In this document: positions 50,101 to 61,585 of the stretch, piece after piece | Layout of the letters: the number at the start of each line of letters is the position of its first letter | Position numbering within the stretch: the stretch's first letter is position 1 | From: Puffinus mauretanicus | Lineage: Eukaryota; Chordata; Aves; Procellariiformes; Procellariidae | DNA: 64,000 nt | Direction of reading: 5' to 3' | Assembly (NCBI GenBank): GCA_023333565.1 | Contig: JAJKFH010001548.1 | Coordinates: 1,922,001-1,986,000, forward strand | Translations under genes and position numbers: made by a program | Notes under the pieces: model-generated | What the model was told of the DNA's origin: nothing | The model's database searches: none | The model's input: the letters and a program-made list of their open reading frames with translations, nothing else

Positions 50101-52207
50101 AGTTGGAGGCAAAGTGATATTTAAAGGAAGAAGAAGAAAAGAGCCATTAGAAGACAATGAACTCTTGTACCCCACTCACAGGGAAATTTTCCCAAGTCAA
50201 AAAAAAAAGAAAAAAGAGATCTGCCTAAGCAGCTTGGCTTAGTTATGCTGATGTTAACAGCTTGTTAGAGCTGGACATTTTGAGAACAGAAGCAAAATTG
50301 TCCTCTGCTTCAGTGACTTTGGTTCAGATCAAGCAAAGCTTTCACAGAAGGAGCACGCGTTGTGTCCTGAATCATCTGATTTTTGTGAAGATTCTGTTTA
50401 TGTAGTTGTTCATGGGTAAACTTAATTTCTGTTTGAATAACATCTGTGTAGTTACCATCCTTAAACAATTTGAAACTATAGCCAGTAGGTATGTACAAAC
50501 CCATGACAACATGTGGTATATAAACTATTTACTAGGTTGTTCCCCAAAGAGAGAGCTTAGCCTGTTAAATATATATAATGGTAATTTGCCTTAGAGTTGC
50601 GTTGGATGTTACCAACTGCTATTTCTGCACCTTTTTTAATTGTAAAATTATAACACTCAGAAGGCACTATCCTATATCAAGATTTTTTTGTTCTATTAAA
50701 TGCCCAAGACTGGTATAAAAGGAAAAACAAATAAATCTGCTGGTTCTTTAGGGCAATGCTTGGGTTTTTGAGCAGATATCAGGTACACAAAACAAATCAG
50801 TTTCAGGCAAAGAGAAGGAAATGGCCAAGTTGTACGTGATTAGCAGGGTTCTCAAATAGTCTGTGTAATTATTGCTGGCTCTCTGGAGTGAAGTGTCTTA
50901 CCTTCTGAAGGCTTCTGTCTGCTAGTCTTTGCTGAGCTGCTAGTAAGCATTCCAGAAATAAGTGTTCTGTTATCAAGAAAGCACATAGGCTTAAGAAATC
51001 TTATTGTCAAACAATGACACATAATAATTTGTATCTTTCACTTAGTTAGATGTGGAATAAGAATGAAATTTAAAGGGGTATTTCCTTTGATATGGAGTTC
51101 CTATTGTGAACTGCCTTTGAAATTTTGGCACCACAATATAAGGGAATGGACTCACTGATGTTATCAGTTGTGATGGATGGTTTCCCATTGTGCAGTTTCT
51201 GTCCCCCATCGGAAGGCACATTTAACAAATGTGAAGTCATGGACAGGAAACAGCAATAGGTGCTCATAAAAAAAAAAAAAGCAGAATTTCCAAGACATTG
51301 TCATATTCTTCTTATTTGCCATCTCATCCCAGCCCACCTGTCTGTCCAGAATTGCTTTATTGGTTAGACTTCCCCAGCCTTATACTCATCTACTTTTGTG
51401 GCTTCAGTTCTTCTTTAGTCACTGTGCAGCTGCTAATTCAGCAAGTTGTTAAGATGCTTAGTCTCACTGGAGGCATGAGCTACTGGATGCAAAGGTGCTG
51501 GTTTGTATCTTCATATGTGTACAAATGGCTCTTTCCATCTACACGAGTGTCCTCGTGTCCAGACACCACACAGGGAGCGTGTTTGGCTGTGTGGTGTTTG
51601 GCTGCCTGCCAGGTTAAACCACAACATGTATGCGGACTAATTTTTTTAAATTAATGTATGTAAGTCAGTGTGTATGTTTCAAAGGAAAGTAAGTTTAAAA
51701 GAGGAAGGTAAATATGAAGGGTTGCTCTAGAATACTGTGGGGTTTCTTTTAATGGGCATTGTCTCACAGTGGTTTGGATGAGCTGCACTGTGTAGACTGT
51801 GTGATGTTACATGACTCCACATGCGTCCCTGTTGTCTCACATACTACAGTGACTTTCTTTGGAAGAGATAGTAAGGTTAGAAACAAAATTAGTTAAAACT
51901 GTAGTTCAAACTTATTTTTGCTGAGTACCTGAGATTGTTCATTTTTGCTGAATGGCTGAGTTACGTGGGACAGTATTTGTGGACTTGGGGGGGATCTTGT
52001 TTTTTGAAAATCTCTCTGCTGGGGAGCTCAGACTTCTTGTTTATGTACTGTTTTTACCCAGATGAAGTACGATGGAAAGACTTTCCTCTTGGGAAACTCC
52101 CAGGTCAGACAGATGACCCTGATGGTCTCATGTTGGATAATTATTCCATGATGTCCCTGCTTGATCAGCCAGTGAGAGATGAGTGGAAGTCTCCCAATAC
52201 AAAGTGA
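29606..52207 (+). CDS. LAS1L: LAS1-like ribosome biogenesis factor, gene span (12 exons recognised)
   Basis: Twelve exons join with consistent phase into 594 codons and match vertebrate LAS1L along their length. In the known family, LAS1L is the HEPN endoribonuclease subunit that works with the NOL9 polynucleotide kinase to cut ITS2 of pre-rRNA in the nucleolus, for 60S maturation. The N-terminal HEPN domain is encoded by exons 1-5. Its nuclease motif RHELTH is at R142-H147 in exon 4. Acidic linkers are in exons 5 and 11. The helical middle part includes FWQPLL in exon 9 and the CW(A)xPxLL motif in exon 10. The conserved C-terminal block with [17 protein letters not shown] and LLDQPV is in exons 11-12. 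The reading frame is intact. Human LAS1L is about 734 residues; this protein would be about 600-630, mainly because the acidic linkers are shorter. The true last exon is uncertain, as described in a separate entry. The start is the ATG in GGCGGCATGG, a strong Kozak context. Confidence 0.95.
30511..30636 (+). CDS. LAS1L: LAS1L exon 2
   Basis: A 126-bp exon between TCTCTCTAG and AAG|GTGGGG. It encodes [15 protein letters not shown] through SYGLALVR, the conserved HEPN N-terminal helices. The next intron (187 bp) is the shortest of the gene. Confidence 0.93.
30824..30893 (+). CDS. LAS1L: LAS1L exon 3
   Basis: A 70-bp exon between TGCTTGCAG and GAG|GTAAAT. It encodes [19 protein letters not shown] and the following LARE. 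It ends in phase 0. The 1,182-bp intron 3 after it is ordinary AT-rich DNA. Confidence 0.92.
32076..32157 (+). CDS. LAS1L: LAS1L exon 4 (HEPN catalytic motif)
   Basis: An 82-bp exon between AATTCCAG and AAGG|GTGAGT. It encodes [20 protein letters not shown] and more. R142, H143 and H147 form the R-H-x-x-x-H signature of the LAS1 HEPN nuclease, so the active site is intact. The 1,018-bp intron 4 is GC-rich at first and T-rich at about 32.96-33.01 kb. Confidence 0.95.
33176..33367 (+). CDS. LAS1L: LAS1L exon 5 (end of HEPN domain, acidic linker)
   Basis: A 192-bp exon between CTCCCTTAG and CATG|GTAGGT. It begins [18 protein letters not shown], a close match to vertebrate LAS1L, followed by an acidic stretch with [11 protein letters not shown]. 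The following 1,882-bp intron shows no other feature. Confidence 0.93.
35250..35296 (+). CDS. LAS1L: LAS1L exon 6 (micro-sized)
   Basis: A 47-bp exon between TATTTCTAG and CGG|GTAAGT. It encodes [15 protein letters not shown], matching the family block ELLVSY..EQF. It restores phase 0 exactly. The 3,247-bp intron 6 that follows is AT-rich unique sequence with no other feature seen. Confidence 0.88.
38544..38653 (+). CDS. LAS1L: LAS1L exon 7
   Basis: A 110-bp exon between TTCACTCAG and ACAG|GTATGT. It encodes [15 protein letters not shown] and then the block [14 protein letters not shown]. Similarity to mammalian LAS1L is moderate, but position, phase and splice sites all fit. Confidence 0.85.
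42445..42458. repeat. short TG microsatellite
   Basis: A TGTGTGTGTGTGT run at the 3' border of the antisense CR1 element. It is too short to be notable beyond marking the insertion site. Confidence 0.7.
42461..43975 (-). mobile_element. CR1 LINE, 5'-truncated, antisense in LAS1L intron 7
   Basis: Read on the minus strand, about 1.5 kb carries the 3' half of a CR1 element: part of the reverse transcriptase, a C-terminal region, a 3' UTR and the ATTCTATGATTCTAT tail at the plus-strand low end. The upstream border near 43,975 is estimated from where CR1 similarity fades. CR1 is the main non-LTR retrotransposon of birds. This copy lacks the 5' half and is broken, so it cannot move by itself. Confidence 0.95.
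42543..43905 (-). pseudogene. broken CR1 reverse transcriptase fragment
   Basis: The RT palm block [11 protein letters not shown], the block [13 protein letters not shown] and the catalytic FADDTK are visible on the minus strand at about 43,640-43,300. After AEAN (near 43,241) the frame shifts: one base appears missing from AATG|TATGAGG. The next part, [12 protein letters not shown] through the C-terminus ending LRDMV, is in another frame (43,241-42,543). An in-frame TAG near 43,672 also cuts the N-terminal side. RT-like sequence continues further upstream to about 43,900. It is a dead copy. Confidence 0.9.
44742..44840. repeat. 33-bp tandem repeat, three copies
   Basis: The unit begins CCTGGATGTTTAGATTTGG and continues AAGTCACCCTCACA. 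Copies start at 44,742, 44,775 and 44,808 with few differences. It is a multiple of three, so the plus-strand frame repeats an 11-residue string ([15 protein letters not shown]). It lies in an intron and has no splice context, so it is not coding. Confidence 0.9.
45535..45592. repeat. 32-bp near-tandem duplication
   Basis: AAACGTTCCTGGGCTTTTGA and its copy AAATGTTCCTGTGCTTTTGA lie 32 bases apart, about 270 bp before exon 8. Confidence 0.7.
45860..45945 (+). CDS. LAS1L: LAS1L exon 8
   Basis: An 86-bp exon between TTGCTCTAG and GAAG|GTTAGT. It encodes [16 protein letters not shown] and more, closely matching the vertebrate LAS1L block (A.LDDGFLVP). The following 963-bp intron ends in a long T tract before exon 9. 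Confidence 0.92.
46909..47124 (+). CDS. LAS1L: LAS1L exon 9
   Basis: A 216-bp exon between TTTATTGCAG and GCCG|GTGAGT. It encodes the [20 protein letters not shown] block, typical of LAS1L, and the segment ending [11 protein letters not shown]. The donor is followed 27 bases later by 29 consecutive A residues. Confidence 0.94.
47152..47180. repeat. poly(A) homopolymer of 29 bases in LAS1L intron 9
   Basis: Twenty-nine A residues in a row begin 27 bp after the exon 9 donor. It could be a decayed retroelement tail or a slippage-prone homopolymer, and its length may include sequencing error. The rest of the 1,217-bp intron 9 shows nothing special. Confidence 0.9.
48342..48477 (+). CDS. LAS1L: LAS1L exon 10
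   Basis: A 136-bp exon between TTCTTTGAAG and CAGCT|GTAAGT. It encodes [20 protein letters not shown] and LQL, which matches the conserved ESCLGSPCWASPQLL block of mammalian LAS1L. The following 591-bp intron is unremarkable. Confidence 0.93.
49069..49448 (+). CDS. LAS1L: LAS1L exon 11 (acidic tract)
   Basis: A 380-bp exon between CCTTTCTAG and TGCAG|GTAAAA. It has a basic start ([12 protein letters not shown]), a serine-rich part, then a Glu-rich run (about 12 acidic residues of [10 protein letters not shown] type) and [16 protein letters not shown], the family signature before the C-terminal block. The acidic tract is much shorter than the human one. Confidence 0.94.
49449..52061 (+). other. 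LAS1L intron 11
   Basis: A 2.6-kb intron of mostly AT-rich DNA. It contains a poly(A) run near 51,268 and the tail of an LTR at about 51,568-51,626. No other gene seen. Confidence 0.8.
51568..51626 (+). mobile_element. LTR 3' tail remnant, same type as the solo LTR at 8.0 kb
   Basis: GGGAGCGTGTTTGGCTGTGT followed by GGTGTTTGGCTGCCTGCC and AGGTTAAACCACAACA matches the last 55 or so bases of the solo LTR at 8028-8549, with substitutions. No 5' part of the LTR is recognisable upstream. Confidence 0.6.
52062..52203 (+). CDS. LAS1L: LAS1L exon 12 (C-terminal conserved block)
   Basis: A 142-bp exon after TTTTTACCCAG. It encodes [20 protein letters not shown] and continues to [17 protein letters not shown], matching the conserved LAS1L C-terminus. 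It ends ACAAA|GTGAGTA, a near-perfect donor. If the donor is skipped, the frame stops at TGA 52,205-52,207, inside the donor itself, after one Lys. Confidence 0.93.
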
Positions 52208-55200
52208 GTAATGATGTGGGCAGGCCTTTGCCCCTGAACCATGAAATGCATTTGTCTCTCTGTGCCTTGTACTATATGATGTGAAAAATTAAGTATGAGA
52301 TTTCCTTTTTACTTCTGTTTGACTAAATAGTTTGACCCAAATATCTACTACTATCTCTAGCATCTACTTCTAGCATGTGCTTCTCATGGATTTTTCAAGT
52401 AATGTGTGTATTTGGAAGGACCTTTGCCGTGCTGGTGTAATAGCATAACAGTCTGCTCTTCAGACTGTGCTGGCAATTTTCAGTGTTGTCTAATGCTGTT
52501 AGTAAGATACAGTCTGTTGATCCCTTAGAGTTACTAGTCTGGAAGTGCAGAATTTTTAGAACAAGGTACTGAGAGCTGGTGCAGAATCTGCCTGGTGATA
52601 CTCTGGGATGAATAACTTCAATGGGAAGAACTGTGGCCTTGCAATTGAAGCGTTCAGGACCAGAAGCCTTGGAAGTCATTTAGCCTCCCCCAATGTCAAT
52701 TTTCCCAGACTAGCTAATCTTGTATGGAAGAGTCATTCTAAAATGCACAGTGGTTTGCTGGAGCACTCTGAGATGCGTTAGTGGGAAAGCCTGAAGATGA
52801 GGAGAGAAGGTAGCCACGGGAAGTGGTTGACTGCAGATTACGTTTGTAACACTTGAGGAAGGAATTGGCTGTACATAACTGGGTGGTGAATATGCTGAGA
52901 GTTTCACATCAACGTGTCTCTTTTCTGTGTGCTTGAAATGGAGACTATAGTACGCTTCCTGAGTAAGGTCTATGTCACTGCAGTCCCAGTTATTCATCCT
53001 CTGGTGAACCCAGCATGAGACAAACTCTCTTCTCCTCACCCTCCCCTACCGCAACAGGAAACTCTTCCTGCCTGTTTGTACTGCATTAGTCTGACAGTAT
53101 GCTTGCCTTGTTGATGGACACAGTCAGACAGAAGGTATTGCTACCTGTATTGCTGTGACAACTCACCAGTATCATAGGAAGTTACTTCATGAAGCCCTAA
53201 CAGTCATCCTTTGAAGCTGAAAGAATATACTCAACACTTACCTCTCTGCATTTGTCTCCTTCATCTTTTCCTGTCTGAGAGCTGCTATTTGTAATTGCTG
53301 CTGTTCTCATTCCCTTCTGGGAATGTACTCTTGTTTTGCACCTCCTTGGGTCTTTTGCACTATCTGAAAGTTAAATGCAGTGACATAATTGGCAATCAAA
53401 AACGTGATTTCCATGGTATCCTTTGAGGAAGCCAGTTTATAATCTTACCATCTTCACTCTTCCTGCTCTTTCTAAAAGAAACCATTGCAAGGTTTATGAG
53501 ATACTGCTGTTTAGCAGTTTGGAAGTTATTAGCACAGCCTCAGCAGGCTTGAAAACTCAGTTTCTATTAACTGGGGCTCTGATCCTCAGCCACAGTATGT
53601 TGGCATTGCCCAGTGACCTTTTCAGAGCTGCAGCTAGTAATTCAAGCTGCAGATCTGATCTCAGTAAAGAAACACAGGTTGTCATGGAAATAATAGTGGC
53701 GTTCTCTAAAGCTTTAGTTAGATCACCTCTGTTACTAAATGCAGCTTATCCAGTTAAACCATCCCATTGAAGACATTTTAATGGGGTCATTATTTCACCC
53801 TTTTAAGTTAAAGGAACTTGACTGCTGTCAACGTGTAAACTGTCAAATCAATTTCATCACATACACAATAGGAGATGGGCTTGTATGTATTTTAATCCAA
53901 GGAACACTTCAGAATATAAATGAATGGCAGTTATTTTCTTAAACACTTGATGGGATAACTTTCTAATCAGTGATTCTTTCCCTGTAGTTGATGGACCCAA
54001 TCTAGTAGCTTCCAGAAAATATGAATAACAGTGACAGTCATGCAGCCTGGGGTGTTGCATTGGGAATAGCTCTTGCACATATTCATATTATCACATGTTC
54101 AGAGTTGTCTTCAGATTAGATTCCAGTTCCAAACCTTCCAAAGAGCAAGGTTTCCATTGTTTTCCATCCTCTTGGTCATCCTCCCTGGGACTAGTCTGCT
54201 CTTTTGTCAGTTCAGGCCTGCTGAGAGGGTATTGTTTCTGCTTGATTCATCCAATCAAAATGTAAAATTAGCATCTCAGAGATTACTCAGAGATTTCAAA
54301 AAGAAACTATCCTTTCCTACTGCTCCTCTTTCTGAAGAGCAGTACTTAATGAAATCCTTGGTTCTAACACTTTTACGAGACGCAGGACCAAACCTGCCTC
54401 TATATCGAGAGGTTAAATGACTTATCCTTTTTGAGTCCTTTTGAATTATATTAGTCACTGACAAGACCTATGCTTTGAGCGCTGCATGAATTTCCTCTCA
54501 GACTGTGAAGAGAGCAGGTAACCATTTGTCGTCTTATAGTTTATCATCCCAAAAAGAAGAGTAAATCTGTACTAAATGCAAAAAACCCCTTTTGATTCAG
54601 CAGAATAGCCCTTTGATGTCAGCCAGCCATGAATCATGTTTCTTGCATGTGTTCCATGTTGGGAATAAGGCAAATTCCTGGAAGCTGCATATCTGCTTCT
54701 AGTCTGCAGAGCCCCGGCACTCTCACTGTAGTCACAAATGATAGAATACTTGATCTCAGAGACTTTAAACATAAAGCTGTTTGACTTGATGTTTAGGTAG
54801 GTGAGATCACTGATAAGAATAAGGAGCTGCAGCAGAAGTCTAATTGGCTACAGTAATCAGTACCATTTGGCATCTAGCCAGCAGGCTCTGACAAGAGATG
54901 GGTGGGGGTTTCTTGATCTGATCCTCATTGGCTCAATTGATTTTTCTATGCACGGTATCTGGAATCATCATTATGGAGGCTGTAATGAAGTGTGTGTGGA
55001 ATAGTGTGATTCACTGTTCTGTCTTGTTTGTAAGCTGCTACTTGAAATCATGTGGCGTGTGCCCTTTCTGATTTGTGTTGTAGACTTCATGTGTTCTATA
55101 ATCCCAGTATATTTCTTGGAGTGCTTTGTAGAGTAACAGGAATTAAAAATCACCTAATGATTCCAGGTTCTGCTCTACAAGCAAAGGAATTCCTCTAGAT

Positions 55201-55568
55201 ATAAACTTTATATCATACCACTAATGTAGACGTTAAAGGAGCTAGAACTTGGCCATGCTAAAGTCTGCTGTCTGAAAATCCACAGCACGTATTACTCAAT
55301 TAATTTGTTAATAAAAAATCACTAAAATTACTAATAAATGGGTTTTTTGTCATTTTGCTTTGGACATAAACAAAATCTTTGCTAGTGTCAGCAGGAGTTA
55401 AAGTGAGTGCTAGTATTGAAGTGTGATTAGTTACAGCTTTACTCTGCATGTGGAAACAGCTCTGTTAAATAAAATTTAGAGTAGAATTAAGAATAGAAAA
55501 TTTTGGTCGAATTATTGTGGAGTATCATCTCACGAGCATCTCTGTTCCATTCCAAGTAACATGATACA

Positions 55569-55650
55569 ATCATAGAATAGCCCAGGCTGGAAAGGACCTC
55601 AAAAGATCATCTGGTCCAACCTTCTGTGGGAAAGGGAGCCTAGATGTGAT
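55569..55650 (-). mobile_element. CR1 LINE 3' end fragment, antisense
   Basis: CATAGAATAGCCCAGGCTGG, then AAAGGACCTCAAAAGATCAT and CTGGTCCAACC is the reverse complement of a CR1 3' end. About 80 bp remain. Confidence 0.85.
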
Positions 55651-58600
55651 TATACAAACTCCATCCTTGCCAAATTCCTCTTATCTAATAGGCTAAGCTT
55701 GATAGCAGGAGGGGTAGTGCAAAAGACCCCCAGAAGAGGAAAAAAAAGCCACCAGGCTTTTCTATTTCTGGATTCCTGAGAAATTTGAGTATTTTTGGAG
55801 AGAAAACAGCAAGCAGAAACTATTGCTATGGTGCTGCCCAATTTTTGCAGCTGATGTGCTTACCAATATTTTACCCTTGCTGCTTTTATTCCACACATTA
55901 TGTGGTAACAGCAGTGGTTTAGGATCTTTCGTAAGCTGTGTCTCTTTCTTTACCTCTAATCCTCTAGTTGCAGGTGGTTGGAGAGATGATCTGGTTGTTC
56001 TTTTGTTGGTCTCCCAGCCCCAGCTGCTTTGCCTCCCTTTCCCTCCCCATACCAGTGGTCATTCTGCTGCAGCTTCCAGCATCTGTGGTGGTGAGAGTGA
56101 GCAGGTAGTTGAATACAAGTGGTGATATGCTCCTGTACTCTCACAGGGAAGGTGAAGAATTGAGATTTATCACCATGACAACATTCTCCTGTATCCCAAA
56201 TTCCTCAAAAGTCTGCGCCATCAGTATACTGCTAGCTGCTCCTGCAGCTGGCCAAACACCTTGCCGTTTCTATTGCTTTGTCATCAGCAAGGTAATTAAC
56301 TGTGTTCTCATTGCTTTTACTTTGGTTTTGGCTGCTTTCATTTAATCCCCACTAAATCTTTCTTCCTACTACTGTTAAAAGTTTTGCTTGCTAGCTCTTC
56401 ATAAGAAAGGCTCAGTTGTGGATGCTGGCAGCTGACCTGGAGATGTTTTCTACATAGTGTTTCCGATGTATTTTGGTTATGTTCCAACAAGAAAAAGTCC
56501 TCTGTGTTTAGAGTTCCATCATAGTTCCTAACAACTAGAAAGCAGAACCATGAAGCAAGCAACCACTGGGTGCACCTGGTCCTGCTGCACCTTCAGTGTT
56601 ATGTTCCTTTCTCCTTCGTATCAAACTTTGACACTTGTAGCTGCTTTTGTGATGCTCAGTTGTTGCAGCGAGTCATGTGAAGCATTTCAAGTCTCGGCGG
56701 TTTTACAGCACTGGCAAGCAGTGGTTGAGTGTTATGATTAAATGGTGAGTTGGTAAAGCTTCCAGTCTGTCCCTGACTTAATATCACCTTTTGTGACTTC
56801 AGAATAAATGTGATCTAATTCTTTGGTTTTGGAGAGCATGTAAGGGTAGTAGGAAAGAGTTTTGGGAGGTAAAACGTGTTAGGATTTTTGCAAATCCATT
56901 AGATGTCCAAAGTGGGTAAGATTTCTGGTTTTCCAAAACTTGCTTTCCTTATCCTTCAAGAGCAGAGCATCACAGTGTCATTAACATGGAAGCTGGAACT
57001 GGCAGTTATGATGTCTGTGAAGGTGCTTTGAGATTCTTGCTTGAATAGTCTGCAAAGACACGTATTTAAAGGATCTTAAGAAAAAACTCCAAACACAAAA
57101 CAAACACCCACATATCAACAAGTGCATCTAAACACAAAGCTGACCTTTGGCTCAGCAAGTTTCTGATTCACAAACTGCTGGCAGGTGGGAGGGTAATTGG
57201 GAACACTATTCTTCTGTTCTGTGTGTGCTTGTGTGCTTGCTTACACGTCTGCTTTTGTACATAGTTGGAGGCAGGCAACTCAGACCTTTGATCTCAGCTA
57301 GTGCAAACACTTTTACATACTGGAACTGATGTGCAGCTAAACCTGGACCCTTACACCATGATGCACGCTCTGGAAGGTCTCCTAGGATGCATTCGTCGTC
57401 CCTTCTCCCTGAATGTTAATAGTCTAGGAAATATGCATGGCTGTTTTTTAAAAGGCCTCTTTCTCATAACAAACTTTTCGGGGTATTTTTCTCCCCTCCA
57501 TGCTGTAAAAAGCATTGGAAAGTCAGATTTTTACATGGGCATAAACAACCTGCAACATACAGGTTTAAAAAAAAATGCATAGCTGTAGAGTCACTCTAGT
57601 TTTAAAACAAAATGAGAAAAATATTTATACTGCTAATTACATACTGAAATGGATTCTCATAGTTACAAATGAACCATCTTCTTTATTTGTAAGCTGTTCT
57701 TTGGAATGCACTCTTCAGTGATTTTCCGCAGGTGAGCCGTTACTTATCATACTTCAGGTAATGTTCTCCAGGCTTTACTTTCTAGGACTTGTTTATGATT
57801 CCATTGCTTGCAACAAATTAGAAGGAAGTGATCCCTGCTTCTGAGTATATGAAAAGTAGCAGCAAGTCATACAGAACAGACATGGCTATGGGGAAATGCC
57901 AGGTCAACCTGTCTGTACACAGAAGAAGAGCAAGTATGTTGCTATAGGATAGAAAAAACTGTCTGTCAGCCAGTTCCAAGAGGTTCTTGGGCTCAAGGCT
58001 TAGCTGAAGGATATAAATTTCCAGGAGTTTCTGCTCTGTACCATACTTGTGTAACTGTAATGGGAAATTTTGCTGAAGATACTTAGCAGAGACAAGAACC
58101 TTGGAATAACATGGGTTATCTTCAGGAAGCAGTGCGCTCTATGCCATGGTACTTGCCTACACAGTTGACTGTGACCTCTACCTTGACTTGGAGAATAAGC
58201 TGCTGGTAACCAGAACAGAAGTGTTTGCCAAGGCGCACAGCTCCTCTGTTCCTGGAAGAGACAAACCAAATTTGCATTATAAATTCTTGCTCACATGTGC
58301 CAAAACACTCCTCTTGGTACCTGCAAATGGACAGCTGGAAGGACCTGTTTTTTCCAGTTTCTTTGGTGCTTTTCTTGTAGGTAATGCTTAGTTATTTGGT
58401 GCTTGCAAGGATATGAAGAAACATGCGGTGACATTACGGAATTCATGACAGATTGATTGTTCGTAGTTTTATGGTTAGGAGGAAGCTGCCATTTCATTTT
58501 ATAGTGCAAAGTAGTAGATTACCCTGGAGAGAATTAAACCTTTTCTGCAATGCCTGTCCAGGGGGCAAGGGTGGAATTTCTATGGTGGTGCTTAGCAGAG

Positions 58601-60951
58601 AGGCTTATACTGATGTTACCATGGAACTAGCCATCAGTGAAACCAATTACACAAACTGGTTTAGAAACCTTGCTTTAAAAAAGGGAGGGGAAGCCTGAGC
58701 CACCAGTAAATATCTTGCAGGTAAGGCTGAGGGTATCATTCACTTTTTACCTACAGTATTCTGTTCTCTTCCTATACCGTGGAAATAAAAGAAGAGGGAA
58801 AGTGATGTACACGATGTAGCTAACTTCCTGAAGAAATCGCATAAGAACTGATTTCTGCTGCAGTGCAGTGCATGATTATGTTATACAAGCAGAATGAGTC
58901 CCCACTAACTGCTGCATTGCAGACCTGCACAGAGAGTGTTGCCTGTTCTGTGTAGCATAGAATTACTTGTACTTCTCGAACTCTTACTGCAGAGAAAAAC
59001 AAAGCAATTTACAAAGCAGGTGCATAAGGAATCATCTTGCTAACTGCAAAGTTCAGCCACTTCTTGGGTGGAACGTGGTAGCAGCTAAGCATAGCAGAAG
59101 TATGCTGGAAAGTAGTATCCTGGAAACTTAAAATAGCAAAGGTCGCAGTTACCAATTTCTGCTCACTGTAGGCTAATTTTTTCATACTGTCTTGAAAGTA
59201 GTCTTCTGTATAGATTGCTGCATGCCTTTTCTTCATATTTTAATATGAAACCATTTCAGCATATATTCAATGGTGAAATTGCCATAGAGGTATATAATTA
59301 ATTCCTTCTAGGAATTTGTAAATTACCTTGAAACTTGCTTTAATCAGAATTTGCTGCTGTCATCTTTGAAGAGACCTCATTTTAAATAATGTCAATGACA
59401 AGATTTATAATTGCTCTTACGTAATTCTCCTGTAAGTTACAAGACCTTGTTGTCCAGAAGGTGCCTCAAAAGAACCTGAGGCTTTGCTTCAAATCATACC
59501 ATTCTTCCTGTTCATACCTCCTTGGCTTCTACGCTGCATGTAGTTGTGGCACAAAGGTACTGAAGAGCCTTAAGGCACTGGTGGCATCATGACTGTAAAG
59601 CTATACAAGACAGTACCGCTTCAAAGAGTTTTTCTAGCCTAAAAGACAGGAAAAAGAGGAGTCAAAACCCACTGGCAAATCCAGAAGGTGGATTGATTTT
59701 AATTTGTTGTTGTTAACTGCTTTTGATACTGGAGAAAAAGCAAACCTGTGGGAAAGGAGCATGGTTTGATGGCTGGAGGCATGTTTCCTCATCTTATATT
59801 TAGGCATGAATAGGAGCAGGGAGAGATGACAAACCATTTCTCATGACAAACCTCTGTTCCCTTATTGCCAGAGATGTGGGGATGGAGAGTGGGCTGAAGT
59901 AGTTACAACAGAGTCTGAAAGACCTAGAACCTGAGCTCGTTTGAAGAAAAGCATGATTGCACCAGCGGAGCAGGAAGCTGGTGCACCCACAGGCAGGAAG
60001 CCTGCTTTTGAATGCTGGAAATAAAGAGGCACCCTTTGCCAGAGTAGACAATCTCGATGATGCTGTGAATAATTAGCATGGCAGTCTAAGTGATTTTTAT
60101 ACTAGAAAAATAGGATTGAGTTGGTGAGAAAAAAAGTTCATTCCTCCTTATCACTTCTGCTGGTGTGTATCCTACCTCAGCTCTATCTGCCGTAGATTGT
60201 CTTGTATTGAGCGAGAAAGTTTTGTTTTCAACATTAAGCTCTGTCTGTCCCTAAACTAGCAAACCAAACAGAGATCAGGCTCAAAACGTTCTCTAACATC
60301 CACATTCATTTGAGCCTACAGCAGTATTTTGCCTGCACTGTTCTGTACTGTTACAGACTTAATGCAGTCTTTTCAAGAGAGTAGCATGGTGGTGCACTGC
60401 AAAAGCTGGGTTGTGCTACAAGAACAGAGCTGTTGGGCCCTTCCTTGAATGGAAGCGATTAGTGTAAAGCTTGGGAGTTTTTTTCTTTGCAGAAGGCTTT
60501 GCCCCCTTCCTAAGGGGGGAGAGAGGTTCCTGGATTTATTAGGAAATGACAGACAGAGATAGTTGGAATACAAGAAGATAGCAAGGGAATAGAGGGAATG
60601 TGGAGGCAGCTTCAAGGTGAAGTGGAAGATACAATTCTGGAAATGACTTGTCTGTTGCAAAGGGGATTAGGATGACCAGTTTATCTGTTCTTCCCTGGTC
60701 TGGTGTATTTTATGACTATGTTTGCAGCTGAATTTGTTTATCTGCACACATTCCAATGGCGTGACATATTTTGCTTGCTTCTTATGGTAGATGCTTTCTG
60801 ATACCTAACTGCCTGATACTGTTTGCCTTGTGGTTTCCCAGGACCATCGAGAACTATTTTGTTGAAATGGAAGAAAGGGCATTTAGCTGAAGACACCTAA
60901 TTAATGCATTTCAGTTAGAAGCAGTATCTTAAATGTTGCTGCATGTGATTT

Positions 60952-60962
60952 CCCCCCCCCCC
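60952..60962. repeat. poly(C) tract
   Basis: Eleven C residues in a row in non-coding DNA. Confidence 0.8.
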
Positions 60963-61426
60963 TTCTCTTAAAACTAGGCAATTGGATGATGCAAATCAGT
61001 ATGAATAAATGCACTGTGATGCAGCATTGGACACAATTTAAACTACTGATAGCCATGGAACGGCTCTCGCTTAGCTTAAACTATTCAAGATGTCTGGTAG
61101 TCACAATGGTAGTCACGGAGGACAACTTCATGGAAACCTTTCTGTGGAAGAAAAGAACAACCTCAATTTGTTTATTTAAAGATTTTTTTAAAAAACAGTA
61201 AATATAATGGCATCAGAGGTATGCAGTGACCTGGTGTAGCATACTGGGTTTGTTTTCTAGAAATTCAGTCTCAATGCAATAGTAGAAACGTCTGGGACAA
61301 ATTTGAATTACAGAAAGCAGAGTCCTCAAAGAGCAGGAGCGAGCACGCAAAGGTGACATTTCTTATCCTTAAGAAAAAGGGCATGCTAGGCATAGCTGCC
61401 AGCAAATTGTTTGAGCTGGGTCACTC

Positions 61427-61585
61427 TGGAATAAATTGCCCAGAGAGATTGTGGAGTCTCCATCCTTGGAGACATTCAAAACCCAGCTGGACGTGGGCCT
61501 GGGCAGCCTGTTCCAGATGACCTGAGCAGGGGGATTGGACTAGACAATCTTAAGAGGTTTTTTCCAACCTCAGTGATTCTATGAA
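61427..61585 (+). mobile_element. CR1 LINE 3' end fragment, sense
   Basis: The string GGAATAAATTGCCCAGAGAG, then GGAGTCTCCATCCTTGGAGA, GGGCAGCCTGTTCCAGATGA, GATTGGACTAGACAATC and a single GATTCTATGA tail is the standard avian CR1 3' end. It is 5'-truncated and carries no complete coding domain. Confidence 0.92.

Noticed and set aside
54073..54420. Plus-strand open frame of 115 codons
   Set aside because: No recognised domain, no supporting splice sites, and in-frame sequence that looks random. It lies in AT-rich non-coding DNA.
60842..60890. Alternative last LAS1L exon (acceptor TTTCCCAG, 16 codons to TGA)
   Set aside because: The phase fits, but the pyrimidine tract is weaker and the peptide shows no LAS1L feature. 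The candidate at 63,419 is somewhat better.
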